Shown piece after piece: positions 35,978-45,890 of a stretch of 64,000 nucleotides of DNA (within the stretch, counting starts at the first letter, position 1; each line of letters opens with the position of its first letter). Below the pieces are notes generated by a model that saw only the letters and a list, made by a program, of their open reading frames with translations, was not told where the DNA came from and ran no database searches. The translations under genes were made by a program, and so were the position numbers. This stretch comes from Streptomyces sp. AM 4-1-1 (GTDB lineage: Bacteria > Actinomycetota > Actinomycetes > Streptomycetales > Streptomycetaceae): the NCBI RefSeq assembly GCF_029167625.1, contig NZ_CP119145.1, forward strand, positions 4,650,001-4,714,000, given 5' to 3'.

Positions 35978-37486
35978 GTGAACGATCAAGCGCGGCAAGT
36001 GCGTTGGCTGCTGACCGTGGCCCTCACCGTGCAGTTCCTGGTGGCGCTGGACATGTCCGTGGTGAATGTCGCGCTGCCGGACATGCGCCAGGACCTGGGC
36101 TTCACGCCCGACGGGCTGCTCTGGGTCGTGAACGCCTATGCGCTGACCTTCGGGGGCCTCCTGATGTTCGGCGGGCGGCTCGCCGATCTGATCGGCAGCC
36201 GCCGCGTCCTGACGGCGGGCCTCGCCCTGTTCGGCGGTGCGAGCCTGGTGGGCGGCCTCGTCCGGACACCGGGCGGACTGATCGCCGCGCGCGCGGTCCA
36301 GGGGGTCGGGGCCGCCGCGCTCGCCCCCGTCGCCTTCGCCCTGATCGCTCTCGCCTTCCCGGCCGGACCCGCGCGCTCCCGCGCCCTGGGACTGTGGGGC
36401 ATGGCGGGCGCGGCGGGCGGCGCGGTCGGGGTGCTCGCCGGCGGGCTGCTCACGGACGCGGCGGGCTGGCGCGCGGTGATGCTGGTCAACGTGCCGATCG
36501 TGGTGTTCGCGCTGGTGGCGTCCCGGTGGACCGGCCTGAAGGGCGGGGCCGCGCGGACCGGTGCCCGTCTCGATCCAGGTGGCGCGCTGCTGGTGACCGC
36601 GGGCATGACCGTGCTGGTCCTGGGGCTCGTGAGGACCGCCACCCACCCGTGGGGCTCGGCGGCCACCCTGGGCACACTCGGCGCCGCCGCGCTGCTGCTG
36701 ATCGCGTTCGCCGTGGTCGAGTCGCGCGTGCGGTCCCCGCTGCTGCGGCTCGGGCTGCTGAGGGGACGGCCGGTGTTCGCGGCCAACCTCTTCTGCCTGC
36801 TGCTGAGTTCGGGGCAGTTCGCGTCGTTCTACTTCGTCTCGCTGTTCATGCAGCAGTCACTCGGTTACGGGCCCACGGCCACCGGAGCCGCGTTCCTGCC
36901 GTTCTGTGTCGGCGTCGTCGCGGGTTCGCTGCTCGCCACCCGTGCGGTCGCCGTGCTCGGCGTCCGGCGGCTGCTGGCGACGGGCGGCGCGCTGGCCGCG
37001 CTGGGCATCGCCCTGTTCGCGGCGACCGCACGGGCGGACGGCAGCTTCCTCTACTCCGTGCTCGGCCCCTCGCTGGTCGCCAGCGTCGGCGTCGGCATGT
37101 GCTTCGTACCGCTCGGCACCGCGGCCACGACCGATGTCGCGGTCGCCGAGACGGGCATGGCGTCCGGGCTGCTCAACACGTCCCGCCAGATCGGCGGTTC
37201 GCTGGGACTGGCGATCCTGGTGACCGTCGCGGCCCAGGTCACGGACGGCGGCACCGGCCCGGCGGACCTGGCGTCCGGATACGCGGCGGCCTTCTGGGTC
37301 TGCGCCGGCCTGCTGGCGGTGGGAGCGCTGGCGGCCCTGCTCCTGCTCCCGGCGCGGGACACCCGCCGGGGAGCCGGGGAGGCGGCGCCGGACCGGGTGG
37401 CTGACGCGGTGACCGTGCGGGAGGGCGCTCCGAACGGTGTCGCCGAAGGCGCCGACCCGGGGCACATCCGCCCGGCACACGAGTGA
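35978..37486 (+). CDS. MFS transporter, DHA2-type drug:H+ antiporter
   Basis: A 502-residue exporter with about 14 hydrophobic segments. FLVALDMSVVNVALPDMRQDLG is the TM1 signature of the DHA2 (EmrB/QacA) group, and the cytoplasmic motif A-like GGRLADLIGSRRVLTAGL and ARAVQGVGAAALAP follow. GTG start at 35978 is preferred since GGAAGGGG lies about 6 bases upstream; an ATG at 35954 is in frame. The divergent TetR-type repressor suggests induction by a toxic compound. The substrate is unknown. Confidence 0.92.
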   Translation: MNDQARQVRWLLTVALTVQFLVALDMSVVNVALPDMRQDLGFTPDGLLWVVNAYALTFGGLLMFGGRLADLIGSRRVLTAGLALFGGASLVGGLVRTPGGLIAARAVQGVGAAALAPVAFALIALAFPAGPARSRALGLWGMAGAAGGAVGVLAGGLLTDAAGWRAVMLVNVPIVVFALVASRWTGLKGGAARTGARLDPGGALLVTAGMTVLVLGLVRTATHPWGSAATLGTLGAAALLLIAFAVVESRVRSPLLRLGLLRGRPVFAANLFCLLLSSGQFASFYFVSLFMQQSLGYGPTATGAAFLPFCVGVVAGSLLATRAVAVLGVRRLLATGGALAALGIALFAATARADGSFLYSVLGPSLVASVGVGMCFVPLGTAATTDVAVAETGMASGLLNTSRQIGGSLGLAILVTVAAQVTDGGTGPADLASGYAAAFWVCAGLLAVGALAALLLLPARDTRRGAGEAAPDRVADAVTVREGAPNGVAEGADPGHIRPAHE

Positions 37487-37745
37487 GCCCGGCCCGCGGA
37501 TGGGCCTGGCGTGCGGGCGAGTCCGGCGTACGGGCGAGGAAGGGGCGCGACGCATGAGCGCGGACGGGGCGGCCGGGTCCGGCGACCGCTGCCCCGGCCG
37601 CGCGCCGCCCCCGCACCTCCGTCGGCCGCGTCCGCGCCGAATGCCCCACGAACGCCCGCCGGGCGCCCGCCGGATGCGAGCCATGGTTGCCGCGAAGGTC
37701 CGGGAGGGGAAAAGCGGCCGGTGGCGCGGTCGGTAGTCTCTGCCC

Positions 37746-38405
37746 ATGTCTCGCCGACCACTGCCGCCGCCTCCGCCGCCCGTGGGCATCCGTTCCTGGC
37801 CCGACCGGGAGGCGCTGCTCACCGACCGGGCGGTCGTGCTGCGGGAGTTGGTCAGAATGTACGTGGGGGCGGGGCGGCTCTGGACGCTGTGGCTGTCGGC
37901 CGCGCTGTGCGCGCTCGGCTGGTCGCTGGTGGGGACGGCGATCGTCTCGCTGGAGGAGTCGTACGACATCATCACCATCAGCCTCGGGCTGATCTGTGTC
38001 GGGCTCGGCGCCTGCTTCATGGTGCCGTCGGTCGCCTTCGTGGTGGCCGGTCTGCGCGAGGACCGCGAGGTCCGGCAACTCCTGGACGACTGGGGTGGGT
38101 TGGACCGGGACCCGGAGGCCGACACGGCCTTCCACGCCCACCGGGTCGGCCTCGTCCGGCTGCTGTCCTCGTACGCCCTGTGCGCGCTCGGGCTGTATCT
38201 GTGCGTGACCGTCCCGGCGGGCGCCGAAGCGGGCGAGAAGACCTACGGAATGGTCGCCCGAGACATGGGATTCGGGGTCATCGCCTGGCTGACCGGGCTG
38301 ATAGGCGTGGTCAGGGCGCTCGCCCACCGCCGTTGGGTGGCGCGGGTGCTGGTCGGCGGGCCGGCCGTACCGCTGATATCCACCGGGGGCGGCGCCCACC
38401 GCTGA
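37746..38405 (+). CDS. Hypothetical membrane protein with four transmembrane segments
   Basis: A 219-residue protein. After a Pro-rich N-terminus there are four hydrophobic helices: LWLSAALCALGWSLVGTAIV, ITISLGLICVGLGACFMVPSV, LLSSYALCALGLYLCVTV and MGFGVIAWLTGLIGVVRAL. The cytoplasmic loop between helices 2 and 3 is charged (REDREVRQLLDDWGG). No named family recognised. The 259 bases upstream back to 37487 hold no gene. Confidence 0.8.
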   Translation: MSRRPLPPPPPPVGIRSWPDREALLTDRAVVLRELVRMYVGAGRLWTLWLSAALCALGWSLVGTAIVSLEESYDIITISLGLICVGLGACFMVPSVAFVVAGLREDREVRQLLDDWGGLDRDPEADTAFHAHRVGLVRLLSSYALCALGLYLCVTVPAGAEAGEKTYGMVARDMGFGVIAWLTGLIGVVRALAHRRWVARVLVGGPAVPLISTGGGAHR

Positions 38406-38480
38406 CGCCGCGTGGGGCCGCCCGCCGATGTCCGGCCTATCCTGGCGGGGTAACGGACCACGCACGGGGGAGGGTGGCAC

Positions 38481-38846
38481 ATGGAGTGGTACTGGTGGGT
38501 ACTCATCCTGTTCTGGACAGGCGGTTTCGGGTGGGCGGTCGACAACGTCCGTACCGCCCTGCGCAACCGGCACACGCGCAGGCTTGAGCTGCTGGAGGCG
38601 GACAAGGAGGAGCGGCTGGCCGTCGAGGCGGCGCAGCGGCCGCCGGAGCCGGTGTGCGGCTGCACGCACCATCTCGCCAAGCACGACAAGCAGGGCAAGT
38701 GCCATGAGCGGGTCGAGGTGCCGACGGCCTGGGACGAGAAGAAGAAGCCGGTCCGCTTCGAGTCGGGGCAGTGCAACTGCCAGCAGTACGTGGGCCCGCA
38801 GCCGCTCTCCCAGGTGTACGCGGACGAGCTGACGGACCTGGCGTAG
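38481..38846 (+). CDS. Hypothetical membrane-anchored cysteine/histidine-rich protein
   Basis: A 121-residue protein. One N-terminal hydrophobic segment (WYWWVLILFWTGGFGWAV), a basic stretch, then a coiled or helical region (RRLELLEADKEERLAVEAAQ) and a cluster CGCTHHLAKHD, GKCHER, GQCNCQQY. The five cysteines and several histidines look like a metal site in the cytoplasm. No named family recognised, though I recall similar proteins in streptomycetes. AGGGTGG precedes the ATG. Confidence 0.78.
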   Translation: MEWYWWVLILFWTGGFGWAVDNVRTALRNRHTRRLELLEADKEERLAVEAAQRPPEPVCGCTHHLAKHDKQGKCHERVEVPTAWDEKKKPVRFESGQCNCQQYVGPQPLSQVYADELTDLA

Positions 38847-39025
38847 TCCGGGGCGGGTGCGGCCGGCGCTCGCGGGCACGGTCGCCGGGGCGGCCCGCCG
38901 CCGGGGCGGCGCACGGACCGCCGGAGCCGGTGCGCGCCGCGCGCCCGTAGCCGCCCTCACCCGTAGCCGCCCGCCCGTACCCGCACGCACCCGGTGACCG
39001 CGGGCACCGGCCGTCGGCCGCCGCC

Positions 39026-40273
39026 TCAGACCGGCAGGCTGCCGGGTCCGTTCAGCGGGTGGCCCAGCAGCATCGTCGGCGCGTCCGCGACCCTGGTCAG
39101 GAACACCGTGGCCGAATTCGGACCCCGTAGCTTCATCCTGCGGCGCAGCTCCTCCGGTTCGACGGCCGAGCCGCGCTTCTTGACCGTGAGCGTGCCCACC
39201 TCGCGCTCCCGCAACAGGGCCTTCAACCGCTTCACGTTGAAGGGAAGTTGATCGGTGATCCGATATCCGGTGGCGTACGGGGACTCGTAGGGCTCGTCGC
39301 TGGTGACGTACGCGATCATCTCGTCGAACAGCCTGCCGCCGCACCGCTCCACGACGTCCGCGACCAGATGGGCCCGGATCACGGCGCCGTCCGGCTCGTA
39401 CAGATAGCGTCCCACCGGGCCGACCGGCGGAGCGGGCAGCGGGGCGGCGGCCCACAGGCCGGCCCGTGCCGGGAGCAGGGTCGCGCGGTACGAACCGGGT
39501 GTGAAGCCCTCGCCGAACCAGAGCACCGCCTCCTTCACGTCACCGGCGTCCGAGATCCACTCCGCCTCGGCCTGCGGCGCGATGGCCTCGTGCGGGATGC
39601 CGGGCGCGATCTTCAGCGCGGCGCGCGGCGCCCCGAGGGCCGTGCCGACCGCCCAGGACAGCGGCGGCGAGTACGCCTCCGGGTCGAAGATCCGGCCGCG
39701 CCCGCCGCGCCGGGCCGGGTCGACGAAGACCGCGTCGTACGCGGTGGTGTCGGTCTCCGTGACATCGGCGCACCGCACCTCGATCAGCCCGTCCAGACCG
39801 AGTGCGGTGGCGTTCGCCCGTGCCACCTCGGCGGTCAGCGGGTCACGGTCCACGGCCAGTACCCGGATGCCCGCCCGGGCGAGGGCGATCGCGTCGCCGC
39901 CGATCCCGCAGCACAGATCCGCCACCGTGCGCACCCCCTGCTCCGCGAACCGCCGCGCGCGATGGGCGGCGACCGAGGTGCGGGTCGCCTGCTCGACGCC
40001 GTTCGGGGTGAAGAACATCCGGTACGCGTCCTCGGCGCCGAACTTCGCCGCCGCCCGCTGCCGCAGCCGCGCCTGGGCCAGCGCCGCGGAGACGAGCGGG
40101 GCCGGGTGCGCGCGGCGCAGCCGGGTCGCGGTGGCCAGCTCCTGGGCGGGGTCGTGCGTCCGCAGCTCGGCCAGGAGCGCCGCCCCCTCGGGGGTGCGCA
40201 GGGCGGCGAAGGCGGCGAGGGGGTCGGGAGCGTCGGGCGTACCGGCCGGGGGGAGAGCGTTCACCCGGCCCAT
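39026..40273 (-). CDS. Class I SAM-dependent methyltransferase with THUMP-like domain
   Basis: About 415 residues. The SAM-binding motif VADLCCGIGGDAIALARAG lies near residue 120, followed by VLAVDRDPLTAEVARANA and AVFVDPARRGGRGRIFD. The C-terminal third (PFNVKRLKALLREREVGTLTVKKRGSAVEPEELRRR) is the THUMP-like part found in this actinobacterial family. An RNA substrate is likely from family knowledge but not shown. ATG 40273 or GTG 40264 may start it. It is divergent from the deacetylase gene. Confidence 0.88.
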   Translation of the reverse strand: MGRVNALPPAGTPDAPDPLAAFAALRTPEGAALLAELRTHDPAQELATATRLRRAHPAPLVSAALAQARLRQRAAAKFGAEDAYRMFFTPNGVEQATRTSVAAHRARRFAEQGVRTVADLCCGIGGDAIALARAGIRVLAVDRDPLTAEVARANATALGLDGLIEVRCADVTETDTTAYDAVFVDPARRGGRGRIFDPEAYSPPLSWAVGTALGAPRAALKIAPGIPHEAIAPQAEAEWISDAGDVKEAVLWFGEGFTPGSYRATLLPARAGLWAAAPLPAPPVGPVGRYLYEPDGAVIRAHLVADVVERCGGRLFDEMIAYVTSDEPYESPYATGYRITDQLPFNVKRLKALLREREVGTLTVKKRGSAVEPEELRRRMKLRGPNSATVFLTRVADAPTMLLGHPLNGPGSLPV

Positions 40274-40404
40274 TGTGGGCCAGCCCCGGTGTGAGCCAGG
40301 CGGGGGACCGGGTGGGCCCGGTCGCGGTGTCGGTACGGAATGACGGAGCGGCCCTGGCAGGATGCGGCGCCATGCAGCTTGTACGACAAAAGGATAAATT
40401 CGCC

Positions 40405-41382
40405 ATGAAGAGGCACAGACCGGGCTCCCGCCGGCGTGCGGGGGGTGGCCGGCGTGTGCCGGGTACGCTCCGACGCCGGCCGGCGCTCTCCGTCCTGGCC
40501 GCGCTCCTGGTCGCCGCGGCGGGCTCCGGATGCGCCGCCGGAGCCGGGAGCAACGGCGCCGACGGGCGGGCGGTGGAGCCACCGCCCGCCCGTCCCGGCG
40601 CCCGGGCCGGGCAGGCGGACCCCGCCCGCGCCCTCACCGCGTACGCCGAGAGGATGAAACGGGCCCAGGCCGCGCGCGTCGCGGCGGCCCGGAAGTGGGG
40701 ACTGGCCGGTACCCCGCTCGTCGCCCCCGCCCCGCCCCTGGAGAAGCCCCGCATCACCAGCCGCAAGGGCTTCGAGGTCGAGGACGACGCCTCGCTGCCG
40801 CCCGTCTTCACCACCGTCCCGACCACGGAGCGGATCGTCTTCCTGACGATGGACGACGGCGCCGAGAAGGACCCCGAACTCCTGCGGATGATGACGGAGT
40901 TGCAGATCCCGTACAGCGCCTTCCTCAGCGACTACGAGGTCAACGACAACTACGGCTACTTCCGGGACGCGCAGCGCCGGGGCGTCACCATCAACAACCA
41001 CACCCTCAACCATCCCTACCTGCCCGGCCTTTCGTACGCCGCGCAGAAACGTGAGATCTGCGGCCAGCAGGACATCATCGAGAAGCAGTTCGGCAAGCGC
41101 CCCACGCTGCTGCGGCCGCCCTACGGCAACTACAACCGCGCCACCCTGACCATCGCGAAGTCCTGCGGGATCAGGGCCGTGCCGCTCTGGGCCGAGGAGG
41201 TGTTCCCCGACCACATGGAATACCGGGAGTGGGACCGGGACCTGCACCCCGGCGACATCATCCTCACCCACTTCCGCGGGCGCGACGAGTGGAAGGGCAG
41301 CATGCCCGACCTGATCCGGCAGGTCATGAAGATCGTCACGGCGAAGGGCTACGCCGTGGCGAAGCTGGAGGACTACGTATGA
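40405..41382 (+). CDS. Polysaccharide deacetylase (CE4), probable lipoprotein or secreted
   Basis: About 325 residues. A basic N-terminus precedes a signal segment (ALSVLAALLVAAAGSGC) with a possible lipidation Cys43. NodB-type motifs are FLTMDDGAEKD (catalytic and metal Asp pair), NHTLNHP (metal histidines), LRPPYGNYN and HPGDIILTHF. It should deacetylate N-acetyl sugars in peptidoglycan or chitin-like polymers outside the cell. Start at 40405 after AAAAGGA; 40372 is an alternative. Its stop overlaps a small downstream ORF (ATGA). Confidence 0.9.
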   Translation: MKRHRPGSRRRAGGGRRVPGTLRRRPALSVLAALLVAAAGSGCAAGAGSNGADGRAVEPPPARPGARAGQADPARALTAYAERMKRAQAARVAAARKWGLAGTPLVAPAPPLEKPRITSRKGFEVEDDASLPPVFTTVPTTERIVFLTMDDGAEKDPELLRMMTELQIPYSAFLSDYEVNDNYGYFRDAQRRGVTINNHTLNHPYLPGLSYAAQKREICGQQDIIEKQFGKRPTLLRPPYGNYNRATLTIAKSCGIRAVPLWAEEVFPDHMEYREWDRDLHPGDIILTHFRGRDEWKGSMPDLIRQVMKIVTAKGYAVAKLEDYV

Positions 41383-41513
41383 GATCCGCCACGGGGACAT
41401 CGGGTGCGAGGTCATCCGGTGCGAGGGGGGCCGGTGCGGCAGGGCCCCGCGTGACGGGGGCCGGTGCGAGGGCGTCCGGTACGACGGAATCCGTCACGGG
41501 GAACGCCGGATGA
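41379..41513 (+). CDS. Possible 44-residue coupled small protein
   Basis: A low-complexity Ser/Gly/Ala/Arg-rich ORF starting [17 protein letters not shown]. Its ATG overlaps the deacetylase stop by ATGA and its stop overlaps the next gene's ATG, again by ATGA. These double overlaps favour translation, but the composition is not protein-like and no ribosome binding site is clear. Confidence 0.3.
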   Translation: MRSATGTSGARSSGARGAGAAGPRVTGAGARASGTTESVTGNAG

Positions 41514-41884
41514 GGCGGGCGCACCGGCTGCTGGCCGGGCTGCTGGTGGCCGGTGCGCTCCTCACGGCGGGTTGCGCGCAGTCGGTCGGCCCGATCGAAC
41601 GGCTGGCCCGCAGGGCGGCCCAGGAGGCGCACCCGGGCCGTCCCGGGACCGGGACGGCCCGGGGCGGGCCGGGGCTCCCGGCGTGCCGGTACCACCGCAC
41701 GGAACGGCCCGGCCGGTTCACGCGTTGCCCTCATGGGGGCGACGGCCGTACCGGAGACGGGAGCGGCGCGCCGGGGGGAGCCCGCACGGGGCCCGCGCCG
41801 ACGCCGACGGCCAGGGGCGGACGCGGCTCGGCGGTCCGCACGGCAAGCCGGACCCAGGGTCGAACACCCGACCGGGGGCACTGA
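41510..41884 (+). CDS. Small putative lipoprotein
   Basis: A 124-residue protein with a clear signal peptide and lipobox ([16 protein letters not shown], Cys22). The mature part is short, basic and low in complexity (Arg/Gly/Thr/Pro). Nothing in it indicates a function. It follows the deacetylase by a chain of ATGA overlaps, so it may be coexpressed. The C-terminal half could be non-conserved. Confidence 0.55.
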   Translation: MRRAHRLLAGLLVAGALLTAGCAQSVGPIERLARRAAQEAHPGRPGTGTARGGPGLPACRYHRTERPGRFTRCPHGGDGRTGDGSGAPGGARTGPAPTPTARGGRGSAVRTASRTQGRTPDRGH

Positions 41885-41899
41885 CGCCACGCGCGAGAA

Positions 41900-41926
41900 T
41901 TGGCACTCCGCTTGACCGAGTGCTAA
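41900..41926. promoter_or_regulatory. CIRCE element 1 upstream of groES
   Basis: TTGGCACTC-N9-GAGTGCTAA matches the HrcA operator consensus TTAGCACTC-N9-GAGTGCTAA with one mismatch. It overlaps the -35 of the groES promoter, so HrcA would block RNA polymerase. Confidence 0.92.
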
Positions 41927-41941
41927 CCGCGGTCATAGTCT
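41912..41941 (+). promoter_or_regulatory. groESL1 vegetative-type promoter
   Basis: TTGACC at 41912-41917 and TAGTCT at 41936-41941 are 18 bases apart, a good match for the main sigma factor HrdB. It lies between two CIRCE boxes, with the groES leader of about 135 bases downstream. Confidence 0.7.
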
Positions 41942-41946
41942 CACTT

Positions 41947-41973
41947 CTGGCACTCCCCACTGGAGAGTGCCAG
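41947..41973. promoter_or_regulatory. CIRCE element 2 upstream of groES
   Basis: CTGGCACTC-N9-GAGTGCCAG is a perfect 9-base inverted repeat of CIRCE type just downstream of the -10, where the transcript begins. It deviates from the consensus at two positions per arm. Confidence 0.85.
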
Positions 41974-42081
41974 CAGGATTGCGCGACAGGACAGGTCCGG
42001 CACCCGCGACGACGGATCGACCCTGGTCGCCCACCCAAGACTGTTAAACCCCGTGAGATCTCCGAAGGGGGAGACCGGATC

Positions 42082-42390
42082 GTGTCGACCGCCAGCTCCA
42101 AGGTTGCGATCAAGCCGCTCGAGGACCGCATTGTGGTCCAGCCGCTCGACGCCGAGCAGACCACGGCCTCCGGCCTGGTCATTCCGGACACTGCCAAGGA
42201 GAAGCCCCAGGAGGGCGTCGTCCTGGCCGTGGGCCCCGGCCGCTTCGAGAACGGCGAGCGTCTGCCGCTCGACGTCAAGACCGGTGACGTCGTGCTGTAC
42301 AGCAAGTACGGCGGCACCGAGGTGAAGTACAACGGCGAGGAGTACCTCGTCCTCTCGGCCCGCGACGTTCTCGCGATCATCGAGAAGTAG
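42082..42390 (+). CDS. groES: Co-chaperonin GroES
   Basis: A 102-residue GTG-started GroES that caps the GroEL chamber. [21 protein letters not shown] opens it, the mobile loop is around [18 protein letters not shown], and [22 protein letters not shown] ends it. GGGGGAGA precedes the start. Upstream in-frame codons are not part of the family. It is transcribed with groEL1 under HrcA/CIRCE control. Confidence 0.97.
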   Translation: MSTASSKVAIKPLEDRIVVQPLDAEQTTASGLVIPDTAKEKPQEGVVLAVGPGRFENGERLPLDVKTGDVVLYSKYGGTEVKYNGEEYLVLSARDVLAIIEK

Positions 42391-42472
42391 TTCACCCACG
42401 TTTGCTTCTGTTCTGCGCCCCTGGCCCCCTGCGAAGTATCCAGCCGGGTGGTCGGGGGCGCAGTTCGTTTGA

Positions 42473-44116
<1,644 letters not shown>

Positions 44117-44130
44117 CACGGTCCGGTCTT

Positions 44131-44175
44131 CCGCCGGGTCCGGGGCACGCGAGCCCGCCGCCCCGGACCCGGCGG
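44131..44175 (+). terminator. Terminator 1 after groEL1
   Basis: A 16-base perfect inverted repeat (44131-44146 with 44160-44175) around a 13-base loop. It is immediately followed by a second, even longer stem. Confidence 0.8.
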
Positions 44176-44184
44176 GACGGCCGA

Positions 44185-44234
44185 CGGCCGAGGCCCGGCA
44201 CCCCCTCGTCGGAGGGGGTGCCGGGCCTCGGCCG
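44185..44234. terminator. Terminator 2, 23-base perfect stem
   Basis: Arms 44185-44207 and 44212-44234 pair perfectly over 23 bases around GTCG, followed by TTTCCC. It lies between groEL1 and the convergent SDR gene and probably stops transcription from both sides. Confidence 0.85.
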
Positions 44235-44318
44235 TTTCCCGCCGCTCCCCGGTCCGGGGCGGGCTCGTGTACCGCCCGTACCCACGGACCACATGTCGCC
44301 GAGGGCCGTACCCACGGC

Positions 44319-45092
44319 TCACCGGGGGCCGTACTTGCGGCCCGTCCTCGACGTCACACCGCCGAGCACCCCGCGGGGCGCCACCTTCGCCAGCCCCATG
44401 AGGACCTTGTACCGCGCGTCCGGGATCGACACCGTCCGGCCGCGGGCCAGATCCGTCAGCGCAGCCGCGACCAGCTTGTCCGCGTCGAGCCACATCCAGT
44501 CCGGGATGTTGTCCGTACCCATCCCGGCCCGCTCGTGGAACTCCGTCCGGACGAAACCTGGGCACAGCGCCATCAGCCGCACCCCCGACCCGGCCAGGTC
44601 CTTCGCCACGCCCTGGGTGAACTGCACCACCCACGCCTTGGACGCCCCGTACGTGCCCCGTGGCAGGAACGCCGCGACCGAGGCCACATTGACCACCCCG
44701 CCGCGCCCGCGTTCCCTCATCCCCTCCGCGGCGGCCGAGGTCAGCCGCAGCACCGCCTCGCAGTGCACCTTCAGCATCGTCAGCTCATCGGCCATCGGTA
44801 CGTCCAGGAAGCGGCCCTTGTTGCCGAAACCCGCGTTGTTCACCAGCAGGTCGACCGGCTGCCGACGGTCCGACAACCGCGCCTCCACCGAGGCCGTCCC
44901 GTCCTCCCGGGAGAGGTCCGCGGTCAGCACCTCGGCCTCGATGCCGTGCCGGTCGTGCAGTTCGGTGGCCTGGTCCCGGAGCCGTTCGGTGTCGCGCGCC
45001 ACCAGCACCAGATTGTGTCCGTCGGCCGCGAGCCGCCGTGCGAAGGCGGCGCCGATGCCCGCGGTCGCGCCCGTGATCAGTGCAGTCGTCAT
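44319..45092 (-). CDS. Short-chain dehydrogenase/reductase
   Basis: A 257-residue SDR. The cofactor motif TGATAGIGAAFARRLAADG is near residue 8, NNAGFG near 85, and the catalytic Ser and YGASK (Tyr-x3-Lys) in NVASVAAFLPRGTYGASKAW. The C-terminus is extended and basic (GRKYGPR). ATG 45092 begins the conserved fold; an upstream in-frame start at 45155 would overlap the MOSC gene. The substrate is unknown. It follows the MOSC gene by 10 bases, so they are likely one transcript. Confidence 0.93.
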   Translation of the reverse strand: MTTALITGATAGIGAAFARRLAADGHNLVLVARDTERLRDQATELHDRHGIEAEVLTADLSREDGTASVEARLSDRRQPVDLLVNNAGFGNKGRFLDVPMADELTMLKVHCEAVLRLTSAAAEGMRERGRGGVVNVASVAAFLPRGTYGASKAWVVQFTQGVAKDLAGSGVRLMALCPGFVRTEFHERAGMGTDNIPDWMWLDADKLVAAALTDLARGRTVSIPDARYKVLMGLAKVAPRGVLGGVTSRTGRKYGPR

Positions 45093-45102
45093 ACGCGGCA
45101 CG

Positions 45103-45810
45103 TTAGTGCCCGAATCCGACCCGCTCCCACCCGGCCGTCGCCGGCCCCGCCACATACTCGCGGGCCTTGCGCAGCGGCACGGGGTGCAGTGCCTCCTCGG
45201 CCGCCAGGAGGCGCGGCAGCAGTGCGCGCTCCGTCGTCACCGCCCGGAACTGGAGCGCCACCGTCACCTCGTGCTCCGGCCTCCGCACGACCTCGATCGG
45301 GTCCCCGGCCCGGATCTCGCCCGGCGTGACGACCCGGAGGTACGCTCCGGGCGCGGCCCTTCCGGTGAACCGCTTCATCCAGCCCGGCTCGTCCAGATGA
45401 CCCGCGAACGTGCGGCATGGAATGCGGCCGGAGGTCACCTCCAGGACCAGGTCCCGGCCGATCCGCCAGCGCTCGCCGATCCTCGCCCCGCTGACGTCCA
45501 GACCGCTCGTGGTCAGATTCTCGCCGAACGTGCCGTTCGCCAGCGGACGACCCAACTCCCTTTCCCAGAAGTCGAGTTCTTCGCGGGCGAAGGCGTACAC
45601 CGCCTGGTGGGTGCCGCCGTGGAAGCGCAGGTCGCACACCGCGTCCCCGGCCAGTCCGCTGCCTCCGACGCCCTCGGGGCCCGGTTCGGCCACCCGTACG
45701 GGCCCGTCGGCCGGGCGTTTGTCGATCCCGGTGCGACCGCCGGGGGCGTTGGTGTGGCCGACCGCCTGTGCGCGGCCCACGTTCACGGTCAGCACCTTCA
45801 TGAGCGTCAT
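45103..45810 (-). CDS. MOSC domain protein
   Basis: A 235-residue MOSC (molybdenum cofactor sulfurase C-terminal) protein of the YiiM type. FHGGTHQAVYAFAREELDFWERELGR is the core, with NGTFGENLTTSGLDVSGARIGERW and the conserved Cys in SGRIPCRTFAGHL; a C-terminal 3-alpha type domain follows. Such proteins handle sulphur-bearing cofactors or act as reductase partners. An ATG at 45801 is an alternative start. Neither has a strong ribosome binding site. Confidence 0.9.
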   Translation of the reverse strand: MTLMKVLTVNVGRAQAVGHTNAPGGRTGIDKRPADGPVRVAEPGPEGVGGSGLAGDAVCDLRFHGGTHQAVYAFAREELDFWERELGRPLANGTFGENLTTSGLDVSGARIGERWRIGRDLVLEVTSGRIPCRTFAGHLDEPGWMKRFTGRAAPGAYLRVVTPGEIRAGDPIEVVRRPEHEVTVALQFRAVTTERALLPRLLAAEEALHPVPLRKAREYVAGPATAGWERVGFGH

Positions 45811-45890
45811 GACCGTACGTTATCGAGCCATGGCTCAAAGTTGCTCATCGGAAATTCGCGTCCGCCCCAAGCATCGCTTATGTTCAAAGG

